Part shown: piece by piece, positions 17,828 through 25,556 of the stretch
Numbering within the stretch: the first letter of the stretch is position 1
How the letters are laid out: each line of letters opens with the position of its first letter
Notes under the pieces: model-generated
The model's input: the letters and a program-made list of their open reading frames with translations, nothing else
What the model was told of the DNA's origin: nothing
Database searches by the model: none
From: CAVQBP01 sp963723205
GTDB lineage: Bacteria > Bacteroidota > Ignavibacteria > Ignavibacteriales > Ignavibacteriaceae
DNA length: 64,000 bases
Direction: 5' to 3'
NCBI GenBank assembly: GCA_963723205.1
Contig: CAVRQC010000047.1
Span: forward strand, 1 to 64,000
Program-made: the position numbers and the translations under genes

Positions 17828-18144
17828 ATGATAAAACTCAATTTTTATATCCTACCGCTTATCTTCCTTTTATTTACTATTGCCGGTTGTTCAAATGATA
17901 GAATCTTAGATGAAAACAAATTTGTAAAAGTCTATACGGATCTTGTAATAGCTCACGATACAATACCTGAAAAGACAGTAAGCTTCGATTCTGTCAAACA
18001 AACTATATTTAATAAGTATGGAATTACAGCAGGACAGTATGATTCGACCGTGATTTATTATAATAAAAATGTGAATAGGTGGCAGAACTTTTTAAAAGAG
18101 CTACTGCTTATATTGATACATTGAGGAGAGAGAACCGGAAATAA
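17828..18144 (+). CDS. DUF4296-like lipoprotein, with a -1 frame change near the C-terminus
   Basis: The uninterrupted frame ends at 18124 (98 residues). It has a signal peptide and lipobox (FTIAGC, Cys at residue 21), then the pattern of DUF4296 lipoproteins (FVKVYTDLVIAHD, FNKYGIT, YYNKNVNRWQNFLK). After that it runs into LLLILIH, which looks out of frame. Stepping back one base at 18097 gives R-ATAYIDTLRRENRK and a stop at 18142-18144, which is the expected charged helical end. The step falls on the heptamer T_TTA_AAA (18091-18097) in a T5A4 tract, so either one base is missing from the sequence, the gene is mutated, or ribosomes shift. The last bases overlap recQ on the other strand. Confidence 0.7.
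18091..18097 (+). other. candidate -1 slippery heptamer or homopolymer indel site in the DUF4296 gene
   Basis: The in-frame codons are TTT TTA AAA GAG. T_TTA_AAA fits the X_XXY_YYZ pattern of -1 frameshift sites. The same 12 bases TTTTTAAAAGAG occur in coaE at 31176-31187, again exactly where a -1 step restores the family's C-terminus. A single missing T or A would explain it equally well. Confidence 0.5.
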
Positions 18145-20755
18145 ATTTGTGTTTGGCAACTGCAATTCTGATTAAAGGGTAAGAAATTTCTTCCGGCAAA
18201 CGTTTTTTCAAATCTTTCAAATCAGTAAATCCTTTTTCTATTTCAGAATTTATCTTATTAATGTCTTTTTCACCTATTAGATTTTTAATATTAATATCTG
18301 GTTCATATTCAATAATTGTTTCTATCTGCATTGATATTACAGCTTCCGATAAATTTCTTAAAGAAGCTATGCTGTTTAACGGATATCCTTTTTTCAGAAG
18401 AATGTAAGTCTCCTTAATATTTTGAGGTAACTCTTTATTTTCTTTTTTTTGTATAGTATCAGTCCCATGTCCATTTTTTTGTTTAAAGTTTTTTATCCCT
18501 TCTAAGAATTCTTTCCCGATTTTATTAAACATCCTCTGATTAAATCCCTTAATTGACAGGAGTTCATTTTCGCTTGAAGGTTTTGTATTTACTATTCCCC
18601 TTAATACTTCATCAGGGCATATAAGATATCCTGTCTGCATATATTTTTTTGAAGCGTTCTTTCTGATTTCTTTTAGAGTATTAAAAAGTTCAATATCGCT
18701 TTCATAATCTTCTAATGATATTTCGCTTGTTTCTATTACATTAATCTTTTTTAAATAATTTAGTCCTTCTTCATCAAGTTCAAATTTTTTACTATTTGAA
18801 GTCTTTCTTTTAATTAAATTTCCCGATAGCAATATTTGCATTACGGTTTTCAAATCATTTCTCAGGAAATTAGAACAAGTTCCGAAAGTTTCCAGTTTGT
18901 GATACTTATCAGGTTTAGCAGAGCCTTTTAGTATACTTACCAAAATCGAATCGGAAATAGGTCCGGTTTTATGAAAAGTTCTTAATATTAATCCTTTTAA
19001 ATATTCTGTAGATTCGGAAGAAATATTTTTCTCTATCAAGCAATTATCACATTTATTGCATGAATAATTCTCTACATTCTCCCCGAAATAATTCAATATG
19101 TATTTAAACCGGCATTCATTCGTAAAAACATAACCCACCATCTTATCTATCTTCTTTTGAAGGTTTAGATAACTTTCATTTAATCTTTTATAATCAATTC
19201 TTAATCTTTCTGCATTTACTCTGGGTGAAGTCATTAATACACTATTCTTTGAAAGCGGTTTGATGTATTTACCAATTCCAAGGTTATCCATGATAATCAG
19301 TGACTCATCTATATCAAATTCTTGTAGGCCTGATTTTGATGCCAGATCCGTTAAAAATAATTGTACTTCATTTGAAAAGATACTACTGCCGTATAATCTC
19401 AGAAACAAAAGAATTACTTCCTTTAGGTTTTTATTTGAGCTGTTTTTTACAAATTCTTTAAGTTTATCTTTATCGGTAGTAAAGTGGAAAGTACTTTTAT
19501 TATCAAATTCGGAAATTGTTCGGAGATAACCTGCAGATTCTAATATTTTTAGAGTTGTGTAAAGAAGACCTTTGTTAATATTTTTTTTGACATATGCAGA
19601 AATATATTCCGGGTTTAAAATGATCTCCGATTCAGGCTGTATCCCTTCAGCAATTTTATTGTAATCGCATATTGCATTGTAAACGCCATGGATTATCCTT
19701 TTATCCGGATGCGAATTTGATAGAAAATAGTTATGTATATTTATGTCGGAGTCATCATAAAGAAGAAAAGCATATGATTCTTTTCCATCTCTTCCAGCTC
19801 TGCCTATTTCCTGGTAATAGTTTTCAATTGATCCAGGAATGTTGTAATGAATAATAAGCCGTATATCTTTTTTATCAATGCCCATTCCGAATGCATTTGT
19901 AGCAGCAATGATAGGTATTTTATCATTAAGAAAATCTTCCTGGATCTTTTTCCTTTCTTCATGTGCCAAACCAGCATGATAATAGCTGCAGCTAATCCGC
20001 TTAAAAGTTAAGAACTCTGAAACTTCTTCCGCGTTCCTTCTTGAGGATGTATAAATTATTGCTGGAGTTTTATAACGGATTATTAATTCAAAGCATTTTT
20101 CTTTTTTCTTTTTTGTTATAACTAAATTCAGCCTAAGATTATCCCTTTCAAAACCTTTAACAAAAACTTTTGGCGATTTTAAATTTAACTGGACAATAAT
20201 ATCATCAATAACTTCAGGAGTTGCCGTAGCAGTAAATGCTGAAATGTTTTTGATTCCGGTATAATTAATAAAATCTAAAATTTTCCTGTAGCTAGGTCTA
20301 AAATTGTGTCCCCATTCGCTGATGCAGTGCGCTTCATCTACGAATAGATATGAAGGATTTAATTTTTTTATTCTTTCTGCAAATGTTATATTTTCTAGTC
20401 TTTCTGGTGCAACATAAAGAATTTTGATTTTTCCATACGAGATATTTTGAAGAACTTCCTCCGTTTCATAAAAGCTCATCGTACTATTAATGAATGCAGC
20501 TAAATTTTCCCCTGTTGTTGATGGATTATTTAATGAATCAACTTGATTCTTCATTAAAGCGATTAAGGGAGAAATTACAATTGAAAAATGCTCTGAAACA
20601 AGAGAAGGTACCTGGTAACATATGGATTTGCCTGCTCCAGTAGGGAGGATAGCCAAAACATTATTTCCCTGCAATATTGCATCAATTATTTCTTTCTGCC
20701 CAAGCCTGAAGCTGTTGTATCCGAAATATTTTTGCAGTGCCTGTATGGGAAGCAT
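18101..20755 (-). CDS. recQ: ATP-dependent DNA helicase RecQ
   Basis: An 884-residue superfamily 2 helicase that unwinds DNA 3'-5' in recombination and fork repair. The Q motif region is FRLGQKEIIDAIL (16-28), Walker A TGAGKS (39-44), the DEAH box VDEAHCISEWGH at about 138-149, AFTATATP follows, and motif VI is QEIGRAGRDG. The zinc-binding cysteines are in CRFKYILNYFG ... CNKCDNCL. Beyond the usual 600-residue form it has an HRDC-like helix bundle (SENELLSIKGFNQRMFNKIG) and a C-terminal helix-turn-helix extension (residues about 750-870), as in long Bacteroidota RecQ. The 3' end overlaps the convergent DUF4296 gene. Confidence 0.95.
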   Translation of the reverse strand: MLPIQALQKYFGYNSFRLGQKEIIDAILQGNNVLAILPTGAGKSICYQVPSLVSEHFSIVISPLIALMKNQVDSLNNPSTTGENLAAFINSTMSFYETEEVLQNISYGKIKILYVAPERLENITFAERIKKLNPSYLFVDEAHCISEWGHNFRPSYRKILDFINYTGIKNISAFTATATPEVIDDIIVQLNLKSPKVFVKGFERDNLRLNLVITKKKKEKCFELIIRYKTPAIIYTSSRRNAEEVSEFLTFKRISCSYYHAGLAHEERKKIQEDFLNDKIPIIAATNAFGMGIDKKDIRLIIHYNIPGSIENYYQEIGRAGRDGKESYAFLLYDDSDINIHNYFLSNSHPDKRIIHGVYNAICDYNKIAEGIQPESEIILNPEYISAYVKKNINKGLLYTTLKILESAGYLRTISEFDNKSTFHFTTDKDKLKEFVKNSSNKNLKEVILLFLRLYGSSIFSNEVQLFLTDLASKSGLQEFDIDESLIIMDNLGIGKYIKPLSKNSVLMTSPRVNAERLRIDYKRLNESYLNLQKKIDKMVGYVFTNECRFKYILNYFGENVENYSCNKCDNCLIEKNISSESTEYLKGLILRTFHKTGPISDSILVSILKGSAKPDKYHKLETFGTCSNFLRNDLKTVMQILLSGNLIKRKTSNSKKFELDEEGLNYLKKINVIETSEISLEDYESDIELFNTLKEIRKNASKKYMQTGYLICPDEVLRGIVNTKPSSENELLSIKGFNQRMFNKIGKEFLEGIKNFKQKNGHGTDTIQKKENKELPQNIKETYILLKKGYPLNSIASLRNLSEAVISMQIETIIEYEPDINIKNLIGEKDINKINSEIEKGFTDLKDLKKRLPEEISYPLIRIAVAKHKFISGSLSSMYQYKQ

Positions 20756-21127
20756 TTAAAATTGAAGATTAATTAAATAATAATATTCTAAAGATATTAA
20801 AAAATTTAGTTACTATTAATTTATAATAGTTGGACAAGATGTGAAAAACAACCAATTGAAATAAGGCAACAATTAAGTGTTGTTTAAAGCCTCATTTTAT
20901 CCAAAAGTATGCGTATCAATCAGAAAATTGTCAAAACTGATGAAAATTGCAAAATAGATTAAAATGACTGAATAATCTGTAGTTTTTACTTAAATAATAA
21001 TATTGAAGATGCTTAATTTAATTGACTTTTTAATCATATATGGCGATTTTAATAGGTTTAATCCTGAAAAATTTTCCAGGAAAAGGTTTATTACAGTTTA
21101 GCAAAAAAAACTTGCTGTTTAAGATTT
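20756..21127. other. divergent spacer between recQ and thrS
   Basis: There are 372 AT-rich bases without a gene. The spacer must hold the recQ and thrS promoters. Short stems are possible: AGCAA-TTGCT around 21099-21115, and CCTG-AAAAATTTT-CCAGG around 21063-21080. I cannot recognise a T-box (no specifier loop, no TGGNACCGCG-like antiterminator) or a tRNA-like operator. Confidence 0.4.
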
Positions 21128-23065
21128 ATGGATAAAATAAAAATTACATTTCCTGATGGAACTATAAAAGAATTTGATAAGGGTATTACCGGTTATCAGG
21201 TTGCAGAATCGATCTCATCAAGATTGGCTCAGGAGACACTTGCTGTTGAAGTAAACAGTATGACTAAGGATATGAATGCGCCGATAAATTCGAACGCAAT
21301 AGTCAGGATTCTAACTTTTGAAGATAAAGAAGGTAAAGAAGTATATTGGCATTCTACTTCACATTTGATGGCTCACGCTGTACAGGATTTATACCCTGAG
21401 GCCAAATTTGGTGTAGGGCCTGCTATTGAAAACGGCTTCTATTATGATATAGATATTAATTCGCATTTGAATGAAGAAGATCTTCAGAAAATTGAAGAGA
21501 AAATGATGAAATTATCGAAAGATAATAATTTTTTTATGAGGGAAGATCTTTCCAAAAGTGAAGCAATAAAATTTTTTGAAAATAAAGGTGATAATTACAA
21601 ACTGGAAATACTTTCTGAAATTGATGAAAATTCGGAGGATATTAGTCTTTATAAAGAAGGAAACTTTATTGATCTTTGCAGAGGACCTCATCTTCCATCT
21701 ACCGGGAAAATAAAATATGTTAAACTGCTTAATATTTCCGGTTCTTACTGGAGAGGAGATGAACATAACAAGCAGCTTCAAAGGATATATGGTATTTCTT
21801 TTCCCAAAAAGAAAATGCTTGATGAATATCTTCAAAGATTAGAAGAGGCCAAAAAAAGAGATCACAGGAGATTAGGTAAAGAGCTTGAATTGTTTCTAAT
21901 ATCAAATAGTATTGGAAGCGGACTTCCTGTTTGGCTGCCGAAAGGAACAATATTAAGAGAAACACTGGAAAGTTATTTAAGGGAAGAACAGAGAAAAAGA
22001 GGATATCTTCCTGTAATTACTCCGCATATAGGTAATATAAATTTATATAAAACCAGCGGACATTATCCGTATTATAAAGACAGCCAATTTCCGCCTGTTC
22101 AGCTTGAAGATGGAAAAGAAGAATACTTGTTAAAACCGATGAACTGTCCTCATCATTTTCAGATTTATCTTTCAAAACCAAGAAGTTATAGAGATCTTCC
22201 TATAAGGTATGCCGAGTTTGGAACTGTTTACAGGTATGAGCAATCCGGTGAACTTAACGGTTTAACCCGCGTCAGATCATTTTCAATAGATGATTCACAT
22301 ATATTTGTAAGACAGGATCAGCTGAAAGATGAAGTTTGCGATGTAATAGATCTGATTCAAACAATATTTTCTCAAATGGGATTTACAGATTTTGAATCTC
22401 AATTATCATTCAGAGATAAAAATATTGAAAAGTATGGCGGGGACATAGCGCAATGGGATAGAGCTCAGCAGGAAATTAAAGAAGCTGCTGATCAAATGAA
22501 TCTTAAATATCATGTTGAAGAAGGTGAAGCAGCATTTTATGGACCCAAAATAGATTTTATGGTTAAAGATGTTTTAGGAAGAAAATGGCAGTTAGGTACT
22601 GTACAAATTGATTATGTTATGCCGGAGAGATTTAACCTTGAATATACCGGAAGCGATGGTCAAAAACATAGACCTGTAGTAATTCATCGCGCTCCTTTTG
22701 GTTCACTTGAAAGATTTATTGGTGTTTTAATTGAACATTATGCCGGTGAATTCCCGTTATGGCTGGCACCTGTGCAGGTTGCTGTACTACCGGTTTCACA
22801 AAATTTTATTGATTATGCTAAAAAAATTGAAACAGAATTGAAAAATAATAATATTAGAGTTGAATTTGATGAACGGAATGAAAAGGTTGGTTACAAAATT
22901 AGAGATTGGGAAACCAACAAAGTTCCTTACATGTTAATTCTGGGTGAAAAAGAACAAAATGCCGGCAATATCTCTGTAAGGAAACATAAGAAAGGTGACA
23001 TTGGAAGTTTGTCTTTATCTGAATTTATTGATAATATAAAAGATGAAATAAAAAACAAAAAATAA
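21128..23065 (+). CDS. thrS: threonyl-tRNA synthetase
   Basis: A 645-residue class II synthetase with all four usual parts. The TGS domain is residues 1-62. The editing domain includes HSTSHLMAH (75-83) and LCRGPHLP, which supply the metal-binding residues that remove Ser from tRNA(Thr). In the catalytic core, MNCPHH holds the zinc ligand Cys at about residue 339, RYAEFGTVYRYEQSGELNGL is motif 2, and HRAPFGSLERF is motif 3. The anticodon-binding domain ends the protein. It heads the conserved thrS-infC-rpmI-rplT-pheS-pheT block. infC starts 19 bases after the stop. Confidence 0.97.
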   Translation: MDKIKITFPDGTIKEFDKGITGYQVAESISSRLAQETLAVEVNSMTKDMNAPINSNAIVRILTFEDKEGKEVYWHSTSHLMAHAVQDLYPEAKFGVGPAIENGFYYDIDINSHLNEEDLQKIEEKMMKLSKDNNFFMREDLSKSEAIKFFENKGDNYKLEILSEIDENSEDISLYKEGNFIDLCRGPHLPSTGKIKYVKLLNISGSYWRGDEHNKQLQRIYGISFPKKKMLDEYLQRLEEAKKRDHRRLGKELELFLISNSIGSGLPVWLPKGTILRETLESYLREEQRKRGYLPVITPHIGNINLYKTSGHYPYYKDSQFPPVQLEDGKEEYLLKPMNCPHHFQIYLSKPRSYRDLPIRYAEFGTVYRYEQSGELNGLTRVRSFSIDDSHIFVRQDQLKDEVCDVIDLIQTIFSQMGFTDFESQLSFRDKNIEKYGGDIAQWDRAQQEIKEAADQMNLKYHVEEGEAAFYGPKIDFMVKDVLGRKWQLGTVQIDYVMPERFNLEYTGSDGQKHRPVVIHRAPFGSLERFIGVLIEHYAGEFPLWLAPVQVAVLPVSQNFIDYAKKIETELKNNNIRVEFDERNEKVGYKIRDWETNKVPYMLILGEKEQNAGNISVRKHKKGDIGSLSLSEFIDNIKDEIKNKK

Positions 23066-23073
23066 TAACAACA

Positions 23074-23087
23074 GAGAGGTAATAATC
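23074..23087 (+). promoter_or_regulatory. infC ribosome binding site with ATC start codon
   Basis: AGAGAGG (23074-23080) precedes ATC at 23085 by about 5 bases. A stop at 23049-23051 closes the frame upstream, and between it and TTG at 23355 there is no in-frame ATG, GTG or TTG, although the whole N-terminal IF3 domain is encoded there. ATC at 23085 gives (M)AKNNIRVNEEI, a normal IF3 start; ATA at 23082 is the only close alternative. In E. coli, IF3 starts at ATT and represses its own translation by rejecting that codon. Confidence 0.8.
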
Positions 23088-23615
23088 GCTAAAAATAATA
23101 TAAGAGTAAATGAAGAAATCAGAGCCCCGAAGGTTAGGGTAATTGATGTTGATGGTTCCCAGCTTGGTATCTATACTGTAAGAGATGCATTAAAACTTTC
23201 AGGAGAAAGAGGACTTGATTTAGTTGAAATTGCTCCTCAGGCTCAACCACCGGTTTGTAAAATTATTGATCATGGTAAATTTAAATACGAACGGCAAAAA
23301 CGGGAAAAAATTCAGAGAAAAAATCAACAGACATCAACACTTAAAGAAATCCGGTTGCACCCTAATACCGATGTTCACGATTTTGAATTTAAAGCAAGGC
23401 ATGCGATAGATTTTCTGGATGAAGGAAATAAGGTTAAGGTTGTTGTTATTTTTAAAGGAAGGGAAATGGCCTATACTGAACAAGGTGAAGAATTGCTGAA
23501 CCGTTTTATTGAAAAAACCGAAGATATTGCAAAGGTTGAATCTGCTATAAAAATGGAAGGAAAGAACATGAATTTAATTCTTGTTCCTGATAAATCTAAA
23601 AGTAAAAAAAAATAA
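23085..23615 (+). CDS. infC: translation initiation factor IF-3 (ATC start)
   Basis: A 176-residue factor that binds the 30S subunit, checks the start codon and initiator tRNA, and keeps 50S away. The N-domain reads RVNEEIRAPKVRVIDVDGSQLGI, then LVEIAPQAQPPVCKIIDHGKFKYE; the C-domain has EIRLHPNTDVHDFEFKARHAIDFL and VVIFKGREMAYTEQG. A start search restricted to ATG/GTG/TTG would find only the second half from 23355 and miss 90 residues. The start is the rare codon ATC, which would let IF3 limit its own synthesis. It follows thrS by 19 bases. 180 bases separate it from rpmI, including a small GAATTG-CAATTC hairpin. Confidence 0.95.
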   Translation: MAKNNIRVNEEIRAPKVRVIDVDGSQLGIYTVRDALKLSGERGLDLVEIAPQAQPPVCKIIDHGKFKYERQKREKIQRKNQQTSTLKEIRLHPNTDVHDFEFKARHAIDFLDEGNKVKVVVIFKGREMAYTEQGEELLNRFIEKTEDIAKVESAIKMEGKNMNLILVPDKSKSKKK

Positions 23616-23795
23616 GATAATTTCGCAATACAAAATGATTGGAATAATTGAATCTTTTGAGTGATGGTTCTGGATACTGGATGCTCGACAATGGAGAACG
23701 CATCAGGTATCAGGAATTGAGTAACAATTCACTCCCAGGATTTTGAAAAGTTTAATTAATGTGAATAAATAATTACTGAATAATAGGACAGCATT

Positions 23796-23987
23796 ATGCC
23801 AAAAATGAAAAGCAATAAAGGTGCAAAAAAAACTTTTAAAAAAACCTCCGCCGGTAGTTTTAAAAGAAAAAAAGCTTATAAAAGCCATATTTTAACATCC
23901 AAAACAACAAAAAGAAAAAGAAATTTAAGACATGCTACACTGGTTTCTAAATCTGAAGAAAAGCGTGTTAGGGTGATGGTTCAATAA
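23796..23987 (+). CDS. rpmI: 50S ribosomal protein L35
   Basis: A 63-residue, very basic protein. MPKMKSNKGAKKTFKKT and KRKRNLRHATLVSK match bacterial L35, a late-assembly protein of the large subunit. It lies between infC and rplT in the standard order. rplT follows after 39 bases. In E. coli the L20 protein represses rpmI-rplT by binding the leader; the 180 bases before this gene could play that role, but I see no clear L20-binding mimic of 23S rRNA. Confidence 0.97.
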   Translation: MPKMKSNKGAKKTFKKTSAGSFKRKKAYKSHILTSKTTKRKRNLRHATLVSKSEEKRVRVMVQ

Positions 23988-24026
23988 ATTAATTGTAAGG
24001 TTTACAAAAAATAAGGAAATATAATT

Positions 24027-24374
24027 ATGCCTCGTTCAACAAATAGAGTAGCATCTCACCATAGAAGAAAAAAAATTCTTAAGTATGCTAAAGGTTATTG
24101 GGGTGCAAGAAGTAAAGTACACACTATTGCAAAAAACCATGTCGAAAAAGGATGGACTCATGCATACAGAGATAGAAAACTTAAAAAGAGAACTTTCAGA
24201 CGTCTCTGGATTGTTAGAATAAATGCTGCTGCAAGAGCTAACGGAACAAACTACTCAAAATTAATTCACGCTCTTAACGCTAAAGGCGTAAATATTAATA
24301 GGAAGATTCTTGCAAGTTTAGCTGTAGAAAATCCATCTGCTTTTACTGAAGTAGTCAAATTTTCCGCTAATTAA
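24027..24374 (+). CDS. rplT: 50S ribosomal protein L20
   Basis: A 115-residue basic protein with an N-terminal extended arm (MPRSTNRVASHHRRKKILKY) and a globular C-terminal domain (LWIVRINAAARANGTNYSKLIHALNAKGVNINRKILA). It is needed early in 50S assembly and binds 23S rRNA domain II. The ribosome binding site is AAGGAAAT. A long inverted repeat begins 10 bases after the stop. Confidence 0.98.
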   Translation: MPRSTNRVASHHRRKKILKYAKGYWGARSKVHTIAKNHVEKGWTHAYRDRKLKKRTFRRLWIVRINAAARANGTNYSKLIHALNAKGVNINRKILASLAVENPSAFTEVVKFSAN

Positions 24375-24383
24375 TTTTTTTTG

Positions 24384-24422
24384 CCCTCTTTAAATAAAAA
24401 TTAATTTTTATTTTAAAGAGGG
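24384..24422 (+). terminator. inverted repeat between rplT and pheS
   Basis: CCCTCTTTAAATAAAAATT at 24384-24402 pairs with 24403-24422 with one bulged base, followed by TATTATTTT. The outer CCCTCTTT/AAAGAGGG stem with a T-rich tail looks like an intrinsic terminator or attenuator that sets pheST expression apart from the ribosomal protein genes. Confidence 0.65.
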
Positions 24423-24450
24423 TATTATTTTAAATTTTCGTATCACTCTT

Positions 24451-25464
24451 ATGATTGCTGACCAGATAAAAAATATAAAATCTTCGTTTGAAAACGATAT
24501 TGAAAAAATTAGCGCTCCAAAGCAACTTGAAGATATCAGGGTAAAATATCTTAGCAGAAATGGATTAGTTGCCGGATTATTTGAAGAATTAAAAACCGTT
24601 ACCAAAGAGGATAAACCTGCATTAGGTAAAGAACTTAATTCTTTCAGATCGTTTATTACCGAGAAGTTCAATTCATTAAAAGAAAAAATTAATTCAAAGT
24701 CTAATACTTTTGAAGATAAGCATGATTTAACTTTACCTGGAATTTCACAGGAAATTGGTAGAAAACATATTTTAACCCAAACCCTGGATGAGATCCGGGC
24801 AATATTCAAAGGAATGGGATTTTCTGTTTCGGAAGGACCTGAGATTGAATCGGACTATAATAATTTTGAAGCATTGAACTTCCCGCATGATCATCCCGCA
24901 AGAGATATGCAGGATACATTTTTTTTAAGTAAAGATTTTCTTCTCCGCACCCATACTTCTCCTGTTCAAATCAGGGTTATGGAAAATAATGAGCCGCCAG
25001 TTAGAGTTATTATGCCGGGTAGATGCTATAGAAATGAAGCTGTTAGTTCAAGAAGCTTTTGTATGTTTCACCAGGTTGAAGGACTTTATGTTGATACTGA
25101 TGTTACTTTTAGTGAATTAAAAGGAACGCTTGTTGGTTTTGCAAAACAATTCTATGGAGAAAATTTAAAGTACAGGTTTAGACCAAGCTTTTTCCCGTTT
25201 ACTGAACCCAGTGCAGAAATGGATATTACTTGCTTCCTTTGCCATGGTAAAGGATGCAGAGTATGTAAAATGTCTGGTTGGCTTGAAATATTAGGTTGTG
25301 GAATGGTTGATCCGAATGTATTTAGATCTGTTGGATATGATCCGGAAAAATATACAGGTTATGCATTTGGTATGGGAATAGAAAGAATTGGACTATTGAA
25401 ATATAATATTCCCGATATCAGGATTTATTTTGAAAATGATTTACGCTTCTTAAAACAATTTTAA
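24451..25464 (+). CDS. pheS: phenylalanyl-tRNA synthetase alpha subunit
   Basis: A 337-residue class II catalytic subunit. An N-terminal coiled coil (residues 1-90) contacts tRNA. In the catalytic domain, DTFF and LLRTHTSPVQIRVM form motif 1/2, FHQVEGLYVD binds Phe, FTEPSAEMDITC holds the second substrate loop, and FGMGIERIGLL is motif 3. Four cysteines in CFLCHGKGCRVC suggest a metal site, as in several bacterial PheS. It works as an alpha2-beta2 tetramer with pheT, which follows after 92 bases. Confidence 0.97.
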   Translation: MIADQIKNIKSSFENDIEKISAPKQLEDIRVKYLSRNGLVAGLFEELKTVTKEDKPALGKELNSFRSFITEKFNSLKEKINSKSNTFEDKHDLTLPGISQEIGRKHILTQTLDEIRAIFKGMGFSVSEGPEIESDYNNFEALNFPHDHPARDMQDTFFLSKDFLLRTHTSPVQIRVMENNEPPVRVIMPGRCYRNEAVSSRSFCMFHQVEGLYVDTDVTFSELKGTLVGFAKQFYGENLKYRFRPSFFPFTEPSAEMDITCFLCHGKGCRVCKMSGWLEILGCGMVDPNVFRSVGYDPEKYTGYAFGMGIERIGLLKYNIPDIRIYFENDLRFLKQF

Positions 25465-25556
25465 CTACAAAATTGCAAGATTACATAATTACAAGATAAA
25501 ATGAACTTAAACTTACACCTGAACTTGATCTTGAACTTCACCGAGGAGCAATTGTA

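Noticed and set aside
20756..21127. T-box or tRNA-like leader upstream of thrS
   Set aside because: No specifier loop, no antiterminator consensus and no convincing anticodon-arm mimic could be found, only short AT-rich stems.
23355..23615. A short reading frame starting at TTG 23355, taken as a complete gene
   Set aside because: It is only the C-terminal half of infC. The N-terminal IF3 domain is encoded in the same frame upstream and begins at ATC 23085.
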